NCBI GenBank assembly: GCA_008638375.1
Contig: VIRR01000482.1
Coordinates: forward strand, 186,001 to 250,000
DNA: 64,000 nt
From: Nyssa sinensis
Taxonomy: Eukaryota > Streptophyta > Magnoliopsida > Cornales > Nyssaceae
Direction of reading: 5' to 3'
The notes under the pieces are model-generated. The model was not told the DNA's origin and did not search any database. It saw only the letters and a program-made list of their open reading frames with translations. Position 1 is the first letter of the stretch. The number at the start of each line of letters is the position of its first letter. Below are positions 47,708 to 59,368 of this stretch, one piece after another. The translations under genes were made by a program, and so were the position numbers.

Positions 47708-48838
47708 ATGGCGGATACATTTCTCTGTGGCATAATGGTGGAAATCACGAAGAAGTTAGCTTTCCTTGTTGCTGATGAGATCAAATTGGCATGTGGTGTC
47801 GAAGAGGAGCTTCGGAGACTCAAAGACATGACAGTCTCAATCGAAGCTGTACTTTTGGACGCAGAAGAAAGACAAGTGAAAGCCATGCAGTGAAAGAGTG
47901 GTTGAGAAGGCTTCAAGATGTCGTTCCTTATATTACTAATGTGGTGGATGATATTGCAATGGAAGATTTGCGGCGACGAGTGGAAAATCATATCACAGAC
48001 AAGGTAACTCGATTCCTTTCACAACCTGTATTTCAATTCCGCATGGGTCATAAAATAAAGAATGTTAGGAATAGATTAGATAACATTTTTTCAGAAGCAA
48101 ACCAATTTAACTTTGTTGTGAAGCAAGAAAATGATGTGTCAGTTATGACCAGAGGGAGAGAAACCTACTCTTACGTGCATCAATCAGAAGTTGCTAGAAG
48201 AGACCATGACACTGAAAATATTGTTACACAGCTTCTAGAGGACTCCACCAATTCTGAGCTTTCAGTTATAGCCATAGTAGGAATTGGGGGTCTAGGAAAA
48301 ACCGCACCCGCTAAGTCTGTGTATGATGAGCAAAGGGTAAATGAACAGTTTGAACTAAAAGAGTGGGTGCACATTTCCAACAACTTCAATTTAAAAAAGA
48401 TAATTGAAAATATAATAGGAAACCAAAATTCCAACATACCTTTACAGAGTTTGCAAATCCGTCTTCGACAAAAGCTAGAGGGGAAGAAATTTTTGCTTGT
48501 TTTAGATGTTGTTTGGATAACAAATCGTAATGAATGGACCGAATTGAGAGACCTACTTATGGTCAGGGCCAAGGGAAGTAAAATTCTCACAACAACACGT
48601 TCGAAAGTGTTGTACGGACTATGGGCTGCTTGGTTCCTTACAAATTACAAGGTTTGTCAAATGATGATTCCACTTCTCTGTTTGTGAAATGTGCATTTGA
48701 ACAGAGAAAAGATAAGGAGCATCCAAACCTCATAGCAATTGGAAAAGAATAGCCAAACAATTCAAAGGGGTGCCTCTGGCAGTGAAGACTTTAGGTGGCA
48801 TGTTGTTTTCCAAAACAGAGGAAAAGGAATCGGTTTCA
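47708..48838 (+). pseudogene. CC-NB-ARC-LRR pseudogene, 5' part (coiled coil and NB-ARC)
   Basis: Paralogue of the intact NLR: MADTFLCGIMVEITKKLAFLVADEIKLACG aligns to its N-terminus. A one-base deletion near 47883 (before tgaaagagtgg) shifts the frame; a second shift lies near 48602 (ttcgaaagtg) and a third near 48748. NB-ARC motifs are damaged as well: P-loop GIGGLGKTAPAK (48280-48315) instead of GKTTLAK, kinase-2 LLVLDVVW instead of LLVLDDVW. The gene is cut at 48843 by the copia element and resumes at 59369. It cannot encode a working receptor. A truncated or regulatory transcript is possible but unsupported. Confidence 0.93.
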
Positions 48839-48843
48839 GTTCT

Positions 48844-49011
48844 TGTAACTTTAGTAGTCAACCATGTGTAACTTCATAAAATTTAGAACATACACGAAAG
48901 TCAAAATTTAACATTTTTCTCATAACAACAAGTAATATATGATCTACGGGTATCTTCCGCAGTCAGGTATGACTTAACCCGTATACATGCTATGTGTATT
49001 GAGTGTTTATA
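48844..49011 (+). repeat. 5' LTR of the copia element
   Basis: 168 bp, starts TGTAACTTTAG and ends GTTTATA (the final CA has become TA). Matches 59195-59363, sharing aacaacaagtaatatatgat and atgctatgtgtattgagtgt. Very short for an LTR, with no obvious TATA box. Confidence 0.9.
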
Positions 49012-49012
49012 T

Positions 49013-49025
49013 TGGTATTAGAGCC
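49013..49025 (+). other. Primer-binding site of the copia element
   Basis: TGGTATTAGAGCC directly follows the LTR and is one base from the initiator-tRNA-Met PBS typical of Ty1/copia elements. Confidence 0.85.
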
Positions 49026-49373
49026 ATAAACTTGTGTTCGCTGATATATGTGTTGTATGCATTGGTATTTATTAAAAAAAAAATTATGTATTTAACTCAC
49101 AGGCTGATTTTTAAAAGATTATTATAAGAACACCTTTTGAACGATCCGCCACGGTGGATGTGTTCTTTATAAATTCAGCATGTAGCTCTTAAAATTTCAT
49201 GATGATCTACCATCAAATCTGTAAGAGATCTCAATTTAAAGTTATGATTTTTCAAGAAAACACAACTTTAATATGAATTTTTGGGTTTTAATATGATTTG
49301 TAAAACCTTGATTATTATGCATGAGATTTATATCGAATTGTTCCTTGTCGCGAGAGTTTTCCAACAATATAAG
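49026..49373 (+). other. Leader of the copia element before the nested solo LTR
   Basis: Non-coding, AT-rich; continues after 53068. No motifs recognised. Confidence 0.5.
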
Positions 49374-50754
49374 TGTAAAGATTCGAAATTTTGGAATAAA
49401 TTTTTTTTTTATGAAAGGGCAATATTTGAATTTCTTTAAATCTTAATTACTTTTAATTTAATTAAATTACATTATGTGAATGTGTGTTATTAGTGTTGGA
49501 TATATATGTATGATGTATTGTATATTGTATGTGTAGTGCATTACACATGTATATATATATATATAAGTGAGGTGTGTAAATATATATGTATTCAATACAT
49601 TTAAATATATATATATATATAGACATAAAGTGTGTGTATAGCCGTGTATGTGTGTGCAAGTGGATGTGTGTGTGGAATACAAAATACATATATGAAGCCC
49701 AAAAATGTAAGCAAGCATTTAATGTAAAGCAAAAGAGAAAGGTAAAATCAAAAAGAAAGTGGGCTGATGGTGTGTGTCAGTGAGTGCGTTCTGTGTGAAT
49801 GTGTATATCAGATGTGTTGAGTGTAGGTGCAGGTTTGTTGTAGAGAGAGAAACGGTGGGCTGAGGGTGGTAAATGGGAAGATGGTTTTGAATAAAGTTGT
49901 ATTTATGTATATGGGTAAGTACGGTTGAGCTGGGTTTGAGGGAAAAGCAGAAGAGATAAAGAAAAGAGATAGAGACTAGGAGGCAGAGAGAGAAATTGGA
50001 GCTTGGACCAGGGGTCGGAACAGAGGAGAGGGAAGAACCTGCAACCAGAGAAAAACCTAGAAACAGGTAAGCCCTAGTTCCGTTCGGTTTCTAAATTTAG
50101 TTTGGATATTAGGGCCATGTGAAGCATGAAATAGGAAAGTAAATGCAAAAGAAACAAAGTGAAATGGTTAGAAGGTCAGTTAGGAATAACCAGTTGTAGG
50201 TTTCGGCCATGAGTTAAGGAGTTATCATTTTATGTATCAAACTTTATTTAAATGATGGCGAAACCTTCATAGATGGTGCAGAATCCGTTGGAACGAAATA
50301 GGAGTGAAACCAGTTGAAAACTGAGCCTAAAATCACAAAAATACAGTCGGCCAGAGTTCGGGTCTCCCTCGGTTTAGGAAAGATTTAATGAATGAAATTA
50401 AAAACAAGTGTTAGAAATTAAATCTGCGTGGAAAATAGGAGAAAATGGCATTCGGTTTAGGTTGGAATGTTGTCGGAGAGACGTCACCGTCGCCGGAGGG
50501 GGCGATGGAACCCTAGGGTTCCTTGACCTTAAAATCGAGGGTGACGATGAACAATGTCCCCCCTTGCGTTGGTGTTGGGCCTGTTTTAGGCTAAAGGGTA
50601 TTGGGCTTGTTTGGGTTTAAATAAAGGCTTGGGCTGGTCTGTTTTAATTTAAAAGGGTGGGCTGTTTTAAATTCTAAATCTTTGGGCCTGTTGGGTTGGG
50701 CCCAACAGTCAAAAGAAATCAAAAATAAATAAATAAAATAGAGAAAAGGAAAAG

Positions 50755-50828
50755 TTGCTGTCAGTGGGGTTCGAACCATGACCTCATGCGTGCAACTGCT
50801 CCTTCCTTCCACTCGGCCACGCGCGTGC
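50755..50828 (-). other. tRNA-like module 1 in a family-B LTR (best A and B boxes)
   Basis: Minus strand: TGGCCGAGTGG (complement of 50809-50819) matches the Pol III A box of tRNA-Leu/Ser-type genes, and GGTTCGAACCCC (complement of 50766-50777) matches the B box (GGTTCGANTCC) with one difference. The 31-bp gap is tRNA-like, and the total of about 74 bp is tRNA size. It is probably a tRNA-derived sequence captured by the LTR. I could not confirm folding or a 3' T-run terminator: the stretch after the B box, read on the minus strand, is CTGACAGCAACTTTTCC, which has four T. Confidence 0.55.
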
Positions 50829-50904
50829 GTGTTGCCAAATACTGTAAGAATATATATATATATATATATATTATATTAAATAAAATCAAAAAAATATAAA
50901 ATGT

Positions 50905-50990
50905 GCATTACACTTGGTGGGACTCGAAGGCAGTATCTATTAGGAGGGAAGTGACACGCTGGCCAGCGTGCCACCCATTTCATCCGGTTT
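50905..50990 (-). other. tRNA-like module 2 in a family-B LTR
   Basis: Minus strand: A-box-like CACGCTGGCCAGCGTG (complement of 50955-50970), then B-box-like GCCTTCGAGTCCCACC (complement of 50916-50931). It is closer to the module in the LTR at 43976 than to module 1 beside it, so this LTR carries two such modules. Confidence 0.4.
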
Positions 50991-52140
50991 TTATATGCCA
51001 ACTAAATATACATATATCATATTAAATGGATTTAATTTAATTAAAATTATTTAATTAAACTAAATAGTCAAAAAAATGTCCGGAATCCAAATAGGACAAG
51101 TCATATATGTTTTCTTGCTATCGTAGGCCTCTTAAGACCAATGGTGAGGTCCGTGATACGAGACGAGGTCCCGAAAAATAAAAGACCTATGAGAACCTTA
51201 AAAAAAATTATCAAAATGCCCCTGAGTCAAAACACAGTCAAATGAACCTCGATTAAAATAAAAAGATAGTGGATTTTATTATTTCGAACATTCCGGACTC
51301 AACCGTGAAGTCTGATTTATAAGAAGAGGTCTCGGGAAGTGAGTACCCGTGAAAGTGCAAAATGACCATTTTGCCCTTTTAATCTCGGATGTCCAAATTG
51401 AATTCCACGAAAGCCTAAACCTATTTTCTTCGACGTTCCGGACTCAACAATAGAGTTTAATTTGGCAAAATAGAAACTTATAAAATAAAGACATAAAATT
51501 TGATGAATAGCATAATTCAAGTAACAAATGAACTGAGTTACATTTTATTATTTTAGGGACACGGAAAGGCAAGGAGAAGGTGGTCTAAACTTTTGCATTT
51601 TACTGCTAGTTCCGCTACGCTACGAGTACGACTTCTTGGGTTGAGAGAACCCGTCAGGTACGATATATTGTGCTAAGTAAGAAATAAAATTGAGTTTAGG
51701 AATGATTTGCATGTTGATTGAATGAATCATATATTTATTTGTTTAATGTCAGAAAATCACAATAGGAATGTTGCTTTAAAAAGGAACCTTGAGTTGATTG
51801 TTTATGTTACTTGTGTGCTTCTTGTTGCTCCATAGAGATGTGATTTATTCTATGTGTTGGGTTGTACGTGATTTATATTTTTGGGGAGTTGTTAAGATTG
51901 TGAACACATGACTTGAGTACGTATTTTTTTTTATCATGTATTGCATACCTTCATGTGGAAAAGGTTTTGTTATTCAGATGTTGTGATCGCTTTAAGTGGA
52001 ATACATTGTTTAGAAGCATGCTCCATGTGTTAGTAAATTACTTATCTGAGATTGTATTATTGCATGGTGGAATCAAGGCATATTGGTATGGTGTGATGCA
52101 TTGAAAGCATAGTGTGGGTTAAGCACGTGGTGCTAAGCGT

Positions 52141-52263
52141 GGTACTCAGCTTCCATTGGATGTGTTTCGAAAATGAGACATGGTACTCAGCTTCCGTCGG
52201 ATGTATTCCGAAAACGAGACATGGTACTTAGCTTCCATCGGATGTGTTCCAAAAATAGGACAT
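52141..52263. repeat. 3 x 41-bp tandem cassette in a family-B LTR
   Basis: Units begin ggtacty at 52141, 52182 and 52223 and contain agcttccrtcggatgt and a gagacat-type end. Equivalent in place to the 3 x 50-bp cassette at 46592. Confidence 0.9.
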
Positions 52264-52394
52264 GGACATGGCATAGAGTTGACATGGTCGTGGCATAGAG
52301 TTGGCATGGTTGTGGCATAGTGTAGGTGTTTCATGGGCATTGTCACTACATTGCATAGATAACTTGGATGTCATGTGGATTATTGCTATTATAT

Positions 52395-52715
52395 GGTATG
52401 GATGATTTGGAAGGCATGTGGATTATTGTCATCATATTGCATGGATGATTTAGAATGCATGTAGAGATAAATGTACACTTGCACATGCCACGCCTTAAAT
52501 TACATTAATAAGTTGGATGACATGTAAATTATTGCTAGTACGTTGTATGGATGATATTGAATGCCATGTAGAAATAACTGTACACTTGCACATGCCACGT
52601 CTTAAATTACATTAATAAGTTGGATGACATGTAGATTATTGCTAGTACGTTGTATGGATGATATTGAATGACATGTAGAAATAACTGTACACTTGCACAT
52701 GCCACGCCCTTAATT
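52395..52715. repeat. 3 x 107-bp tandem cassette in a family-B LTR
   Basis: The block tgtacacttgcacatgccacg recurs at 52472, 52579 and 52686, exactly 107 bp apart, within larger units containing aagttggatgacatgta and ggatgatattgaatg. Other LTRs carry this block only once or twice. Confidence 0.9.
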
Positions 52716-53068
52716 TTGTTTCTTGCATTAGCATTATATTGTACCAGCAGTTGAGCTGACCCATTCGTGAGACAAATATTTCAGATGACGCTCCCGGCAC
52801 TTGAGACTTGAAGAAGTCTTGCAGAGTGGAGGAGATATGAGCTTAGGAGGATATTTGGCCCGTGGGGGCATATTTTGTGATGTAGGGCTTAAGCCCAAAT
52901 GACATGTTGAATGTTTTTTTTTTTTTGTCTATGCTGTACATGGATGTGCATTGAAGGAAATGAATGTAAGTTTGAGTTGAACCTGTTAGATTGTCCTTTA
53001 TTTTATTTTCTTTTTTATTTCGTTTAGTCGCTCCCCGAGTTCGCGAAAATTCGGGGCGTGACAATATG

Positions 53069-54469
53069 GTACACAATTTTTTGTTGAAAAATGAGTGAGA
53101 TATAAAGTCTCAAAGTTTAACAATAGTCGTGACCAAACCTTATTTTTGGAAAAGATGAATTGCAGAGAATGCTACCCCCACTCTCGGAGGGGCGCGTGGG
53201 AGCTCGTATATTATTTCTGGGGCTTATTTTTTGACACCTCCAGAGAGTGAGCCACTCACATCCACTGTTGGTCGTAAAAATATATTTTGTGTAATTTTTG
53301 GACTTCTGAAGGTATTTTAAAATTAATTTACAGTCTAAAAAAATGTTGCACGTGTTGGCGCGCGAGACATGTTTTGGCCATATTTTTTCGACACCTCTAG
53401 AGAGTGAGGCTTCTCCACACTGTGTAGGGCCTAAATATATTTTTTATATAATTTTTAAGCTTCTGAAATTATTTTAAAATTAATATTTTATCCAAAACGA
53501 AGTGTTAAAAATATGATTAAATACTTTTTAAAAACATTCCAGTGAGCTATATTATTGTTCAAAATTATAAAATAGTGTTGTGTACACTATTATGGGCCTA
53601 AAATAATTTTGGGTGAATTTTCTACCTATTTTTGATAATTTTTGGGCTTTAAAATTTATTTTTTAAGCCAAAATTGAAATAAAAATTATAAAAAATTATT
53701 TTTAATTCTGAAAAATTCACGTGAAAGGTTTTGACATGAGAAATAAATATTTTAATGCATAGATCATTTATTGAGTTTGTGTGCTGTGAATTTGTTTCAT
53801 TATCACACATTGATTATTAGGTTTTATGACCTATGAATAACTACCTAAGGTGATAAGTTAAGCTCATTCATTCTCTTATTTAATTATCTAATTACCCTTA
53901 TATGTGAGCATGATTGGATGAATTTTAAATTGACAATTTTGAATGAGCTTATGTTTACTTGTTTTATTGTTAAGGTTATCCTTATGTATATGTGCAAACA
54001 AACATCCTCATTTTGGCTTATAGTAGATCAATGTATAGGATTCTTTTCATATGATGTATTGTGAGGAGAGAAGTTTTTGAAGCCACCATGTAAAGGGATG
54101 AATTTTTTGTTTGCAAAATAATAAATAAGAATTACCTTAGCATAGGCTCTAAAATTGTCAATTGGAATCCATTTAGGTGCCCCTATGCACTTTGTTGTTT
54201 GGCGCAATATTTATTTATATAATAAATATAATGATGTGGATTAAATTGAAAAAGGATTATGGTCCTCCCAATATAAAATTTTTTTAAGAATCAATTGAAA
54301 AATATATTCCTGAACTATAATGATGGGATTTGATTGCGAGCAATAGCAGACTTTTGGTTCCAAAGTTATGATAAAGAATAATATTTTTTAAAATTGATTT
54401 TTGAGAATAAATTAGAGATATACAAATAATAACTAATGTCAACTCTTGCGCAAAATTGAATGTAGAAAA
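53069..54469 (+). other. Leader of the copia element after the nested solo LTR
   Basis: Non-coding and AT-rich. A direct repeat of about 110 bp is visible: ttgacacctccagagagtgag at about 53231 and a similar copy at about 53388, each followed by a taaatatattttttrtataattttt-like run and a ttttaaaattaat end (span 53223-53492). Then AT-rich DNA up to gag. Confidence 0.55.
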
Positions 54470-57400
54470 ATGACAACCAAAAATGTAGTAGCTGACTTGA
54501 CAATAGGTGAAAAGCTAGTAGGGACTAAATATGACATGTGGCATAGAAAAATTGAATACCTTCTGAATGAGCAAGAGCTCCTGGAAACATTGACTAGTTC
54601 TATGATCCGACCCAAGGAGGGGCACTACGGCCCTATATCGTCATGACCTTGAGACCTATTAGACTTGGTTAAAAAAGGATGGTGGTGCGCGCTTTACTAT
54701 GTTAAACAGCATGCACGATGACCTTATTGAAAAGTATGAGACTTTTCAAACACCTAAGGAGATGTGAGACCAACTTATGTTTGACTTTGAGTGAACATGT
54801 GACTCGAGATAGATCGAGGTTCGTAGATTATCGCAGAGTCCCAAATAATTTCCATTGTGTGTGTATAGGAAATGGTGCGTGTGAAGAAGCATTAGGAGTA
54901 GGATCGTATCAACTCCAACTGCACACTGGACGCACATTGCTTCTACATGATGTACTATACATACCTGAAATTCAACATAATTTACTTTCAGTTACTACAC
55001 TTATGGATTTTGGTTATGTTTTTTCTTTTGGTAGTGGTAGAATGGATATTTTATTAGATGGTATTGTTTTTAGACATGGTTCTTTAATGAATAATTTCTT
55101 ATGTTTAGATTTAATTGATTAATCTTTATCTTCATCATATGTTGCTAATGCTAATAAGAATATAGATTCTGTTACTTGGCATGCTAGACTGGGGCATATA
55201 GGACGTGATAAAATGACCCAATTAGATAGAGAAGGCCTTTAGGGCTCATTCGTTAAGGTTGACCTACTTATATGTGAGTCACGTTTGGATGAAAAAACAT
55301 ATAGAAAGCATTTTGGTAAGGCTGCCAGAGCTACTCAACCACTTGAGTTAGTTCACTCAAACATCTGTGGGCCTATGAATGCAAAGGCACGTCACAGCGC
55401 CTCATATTTTCTCACTTTTATAGATGACTACACGTGATATGGATATGTCTATCTGATTGCTCACTGCTATGAGGCTTTGAATTTTTTCAAACGCTTTGTA
55501 GCAGAGGTTAAGAATCATAAAGAAAAGAGTTTAAAAAATCTTCGAACAGACAGAGGACAAGAGTATTTATCTGATCAAGTCAAGGAATTATGTGAGGAAA
55601 AGGGGATACGTAGACAATTGACTATTCCACACACTCTGCAATAAAATGGTGTTGGAGAAAGAAGGAATAGAACTTTGCTAGATATGGTTATGTGTATGAT
55701 GGCGCAAACTAACCTCCTAATTTCGTTTTAGCGAATGCTATTTTGACTGTAGCTTATATCCTAAACTGTGTGCCTTCACAGTCAGTTTCTTCCACTCCTT
55801 ATGAATCTTGGAAAGGCGAAAAGCCCAATTTGGAGAATTTGCACCCATGGGAATCTGTAGGTTATGTTCACGATGCATCCCATAAGTACGGGAAATTGGG
55901 CCCTAGAGCTAGGAAACATATCTTTATAAGATATTCTGAGAGCTTAAAACGCTACATTATGTATAGTGAACATCCTGATAGAGGAAGAACTGAAAAGAGT
56001 CACGAGATGTGGATTTCATTGAGAATGATTTCCCTAGCATAGGCGATACAAAGGAAAGTCTTGACCTCTATGAGTAGAAGGAGACTGAAGATATCTTACC
56101 ATCTTGAAGTGAGGGTAGGGAATTAGTTCTTTATCTAGTAATCGCTGAAGATAGTGTGAGTGGTTTTTAGCCTAGTGGGAGTTAGCAACCACTAGAAACT
56201 CAAGATTCTCAAGTGCGTCAAAGCAAACGAGGAAATATTCCCTGTCATTATTTCAAGATTGAAAGGGATACTTTCTTATGTGCTACATTAGATGAGGAAG
56301 AGCCTGTTTTTTTGGAAGAAACACTTTCCTCACATGCTAAGAATGAGTGGATGGTTGCTATGCAGGATGAGATAAGCTCCATGATGAAGAAGAAGGTCTG
56401 GGAGTTAATTGACCTTCCGCTAAGGCGTTCAATTGATAAGTACAAGGCACATCTTGTAGCGAAGGCTTAAACCCAAAAGAAGGGTATAGATTATGAAGAG
56501 ACATTCTCCACAGAGGTGAGGTTTGCCTCTATTCACCTCATTTTTGCTATTGTAGCGCATTTGGACTTAGAGCTTTTTCAAATGGATGTTAAGACTGCAT
56601 TTCTCAATGAAGAACTAGACGAAGAGATCTATATGGATCAACTAGTGGGTTTTGAGGTCAAGGGACAAGAGCACAAAGTTTGTCGTCTCACTCATTCCAT
56701 TTATGGCCTTAAACAATCGTCTAGGTAGTCATATTTTCGATTTCATAATGCCATTACCTCTATTGGTTTTGAGATGATTGAGGAAGATCATTGCGTGTAT
56801 TTGAAACGATCCAAGAAAAATGTTCTTATCCTCTCATTTTATGTCAACGACATTCTCTTGGTTAGGAATGAAATGGATTCCATTGTCGCCACTAAAGAGT
56901 GGTTGTCCTCTATTTTTGAGATGAAGGACATGGGTGAAGAAAATTATGTGCTGGGAGTTAAGATCATGAGATACCATTCAAAGAGACTTCTTAGTTTGTC
57001 CTAAGAGACTTATATAAAGAAGATTCTTGAGCGTTTTTATATGCATCACTCCATTGACACTCCAATGGAAAAGGGATGCGCCTTAAGCCTAGACTAGTGT
57101 CCTAAGAATGATGAAGAGAAGAACCAAATGTTTACCGTGCCTCATGCAACTGCAATCGGGAGTTTGATGTATGTTATGTTGTGCACACGTTCAGACATCT
57201 GCCATGCAGTTGGTATAGTCAGTCGTTACCAAAATAACCCTGGTCTAGATCACTGAAAGGCAATGAAGAGGATTTTTCGGTACCTTTGTGGGACCATTGA
57301 TCTCGCTTTATGCTACCATGGTGGAAACCCGAGACTGAGAAGATACAGCGATGCAGATTGGGCTCCAATTAAAGATGGACGAAAGTCCACTTCAAGCTAT

Positions 57401-57808
57401 GCTTTTATACTCAGAGGATGAGTTGTTTCTTAGTGTAGCAAGAACTAGACATGCATAACATTATCCACGATGGAGTCAGAGTACATAGCTTGTTTAGTGG
57501 CTATTTAGGAGCTTGTTTGGTCGAGAAAACTTTTGTAGAGGTTGGGTTTTTTGACCCATGGAGACGAGGCTATGCTTGTCTATTGTGATAGCACATCAGC
57601 CCTAGCCTATGTTAAGGATCCCAAGTATCATGGGAAATCCAAACACATAGATATTCGTTTCCATTACATTCGAGACATAGTTGCGTAAGGGGAAGTGGTC
57701 CTGAGACATATATCCACAAGCAGTATGGTGGCTGATCCGTTGACCAAGCCCATTGCTAGAGATTTGTTTTTATCTCATGTTAGGAGTATGGGACTCCGTA
57801 GGATTTGA
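54470..57808 (+). pseudogene. gag-pol remnant of the copia element
   Basis: Gag N-terminus from ATG 54470 (MTTKNVVADLTIGEKLVGTKYDMWHRKIEYLL), then most of gag is deleted. Next come a protease/pre-integrase stretch (54850-55122, HNLLSVTTLMDFGY), GAG-pre-integrase (WHARLGHIGRDKM about 55176), integrase (FIDDYT about 55420; LRTDRGQEYLSD about 55543), RT (FQMDVKTAFLNEELDEEIYMD about 56578; FYVNDILLV about 56840, where the usual YVDD is YVND), and RNase H (YSDADWAP about 57345; STMESEYIAC about 57468; ADPLTKPI about 57731). The end GLRRI-stop is at 57808. At least ten in-frame stops. An intact relative would make virus-like particles and integrate cDNA; this one cannot. Confidence 0.9.
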
Positions 57809-59194
57809 TATATATAGGCACTTCATTTTGTTATTTGACATTAATTATGATATACATTCCTTTTACATATGTTGTTTGATGGAGTGATTGTTATTATTAT
57901 GTACATCCTTGTTATATGTCACCAGGCTAAGAGTCGACCCACTTATACGGGTGATTCACCTTGGTGCTGAGATAGCGAGCAAGATGAGACATTGATGTCT
58001 ATAGCGCTTACATAGCAAGCTAAGACATTTATGTATGTGGCCCCTAGAAGGCGATCAAGATATATTCACAAACATTTAATGCTATATGTCGCCTTAGTTA
58101 GAGCTAAGATGAGACCTTCACGTATAGGTCAATCATAGAGTATTTCCACAAACTCCATGAAGCCTGTTATAGCCGAATGTGAGATTTTAGGCAGGTGCTT
58201 AGATAGTGATTGGGCTGAAACTCAAGTTAGGTGCTTGTTAGTGACTAGACCCAGATTCATATGGTGTCCTTTACTTATTTGTTTAGTGACATGCCCATTT
58301 GTGGGATGACGCTATAACATACATTTCTTACTGTATCGACTGATAGTGGGAATGATGAATGAATCCTTGCTTCATTGCTGTGTGAGCCACTTAGATCATT
58401 GGATCTTACTTATGCCATTGTTTAACATAAGACTATGTCATGAAGAGGATATTCGATATCGCTACTTTGGAATGTTTCCTAAGGACGATGGAAGATACCA
58501 TCTCGCGGGGTGTCTCTGAGAAAGTGGTTGAGTCTAATCTAATTGATACGAGGGCTTAGGGAAAACGATTTGATACTACACCATGTTAATATGACTCATA
58601 GCCTGGACGACTGTGTCATGTTTGTTTACGATACGAGTCATGAGTGCATTACATATTAAGGGTGTAGCACTGCTTCCTTGAGGGGTTAAAAAGTGCTGGA
58701 TCTAGTATAATTAAATTGTCTTGGGCATATTCCAGATGCTTCCGAGTAATGTGCTTTTACTGGTCAAGTGATGATTTGATAACTGTGCTCTTAAGGCTGT
58801 ATGTTCTTTTCATGAGGTCGCACGTTCCATTTCCTGTATAAGGAGATGAGGAAATGAGAGATTGAGAGAAATCATAGAGATAACTTCCCCTATGTGGGCG
58901 AGTGAGAGATGTTAGTTTTTGGGTTTTTGATCAACCCATATGTGAATAAGATCCACCCACTAGGGAATGAGCCTTGACTCATTTAAGTGACTGATAGGAT
59001 AAGTTCCTATCTTTATTCAAATACGTTTCTATTATGTGTTAATAGAGATCAATATTTTAAATCCTAACAAAATTCTATATATATCTAAACTAAATATGCA
59101 GATATGTGGTCTGCGTAATGTGGTTGTTAGATACAATACACTTTCTCTCTCTAGTCTTTCCACTCTAGTGGGTTTGAAATGTGAAGATTGAAGG
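57809..59194 (+). other. Long 3' non-coding tract and polypurine tract of the copia element
   Basis: About 1.39 kb with no coding sequence between the end of pol and the 3' LTR, ending in the purine-rich tract gaagattgaagggg (about 59183-59196), which would prime plus-strand synthesis. It contains no similarity I recognise. Such a long 3' tract is unusual for copia. Confidence 0.6.
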
Positions 59195-59363
59195 GGAAAC
59201 TTTAGTAGCCAACCCTGCGTAACTTCGCGAAATTTGGGGACATACACGAAAGCTAGAATTTAACGTTTGACACGTAACAACAAGTAATATATGATTTATG
59301 GATGTCTTCTATAGTCAGATATAACTTAACCCATATACATGCTATGTGTATTGAGTGTTTACA
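59195..59363 (+). repeat. 3' LTR of the copia element
   Basis: 169 bp, ends GTTTACA, then TSD gttct. The expected initial TG has become GG. Pairs with 48844-49011. Confidence 0.9.
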
Positions 59364-59368
59364 GTTCT

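Larger units (their letters stand above)
49374..53063 (+). mobile_element. Solo LTR, family B, in the copia leader
   Basis: TGTAAAGATTC to GGGGCGTGACA, 3690 bp. Flanks ataag (49369-49373) and atatg (53064-53068) match at four of five bases, an imperfect TSD. Start (ggaataaattttt), microsatellite zone, tRNA-like modules and 3' block match the family-B copies at 13084 and 43976. It is the youngest layer of this stack and has no internal retrotransposon sequence. Confidence 0.85.
48844..59363 (+). mobile_element. Ty1/copia retrotransposon in the NLR pseudogene, with perfect TSD
   Basis: LTRs 48844-49011 and 59195-59363, PBS 49013-49025, gag-pol remnant 54470-57808, polypurine tract just before the 3' LTR. 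The 5-bp TSD gttct is at 48839-48843 and 59364-59368, and the NLR sequence (gtttca|gttct|aaataatg) is continuous across it when compared with the intact paralogue. Total 10,520 bp, of which 3,690 is a nested solo LTR. Domain order integrase before RT identifies Ty1/copia. Many stops: not autonomous. Confidence 0.95.

Noticed and set aside
50755..50828. A genuine tRNA gene
   Set aside because: A and B boxes are convincing but I could not pair an acceptor or anticodon stem, and the module is embedded in a repeated LTR; reported only as tRNA-like.
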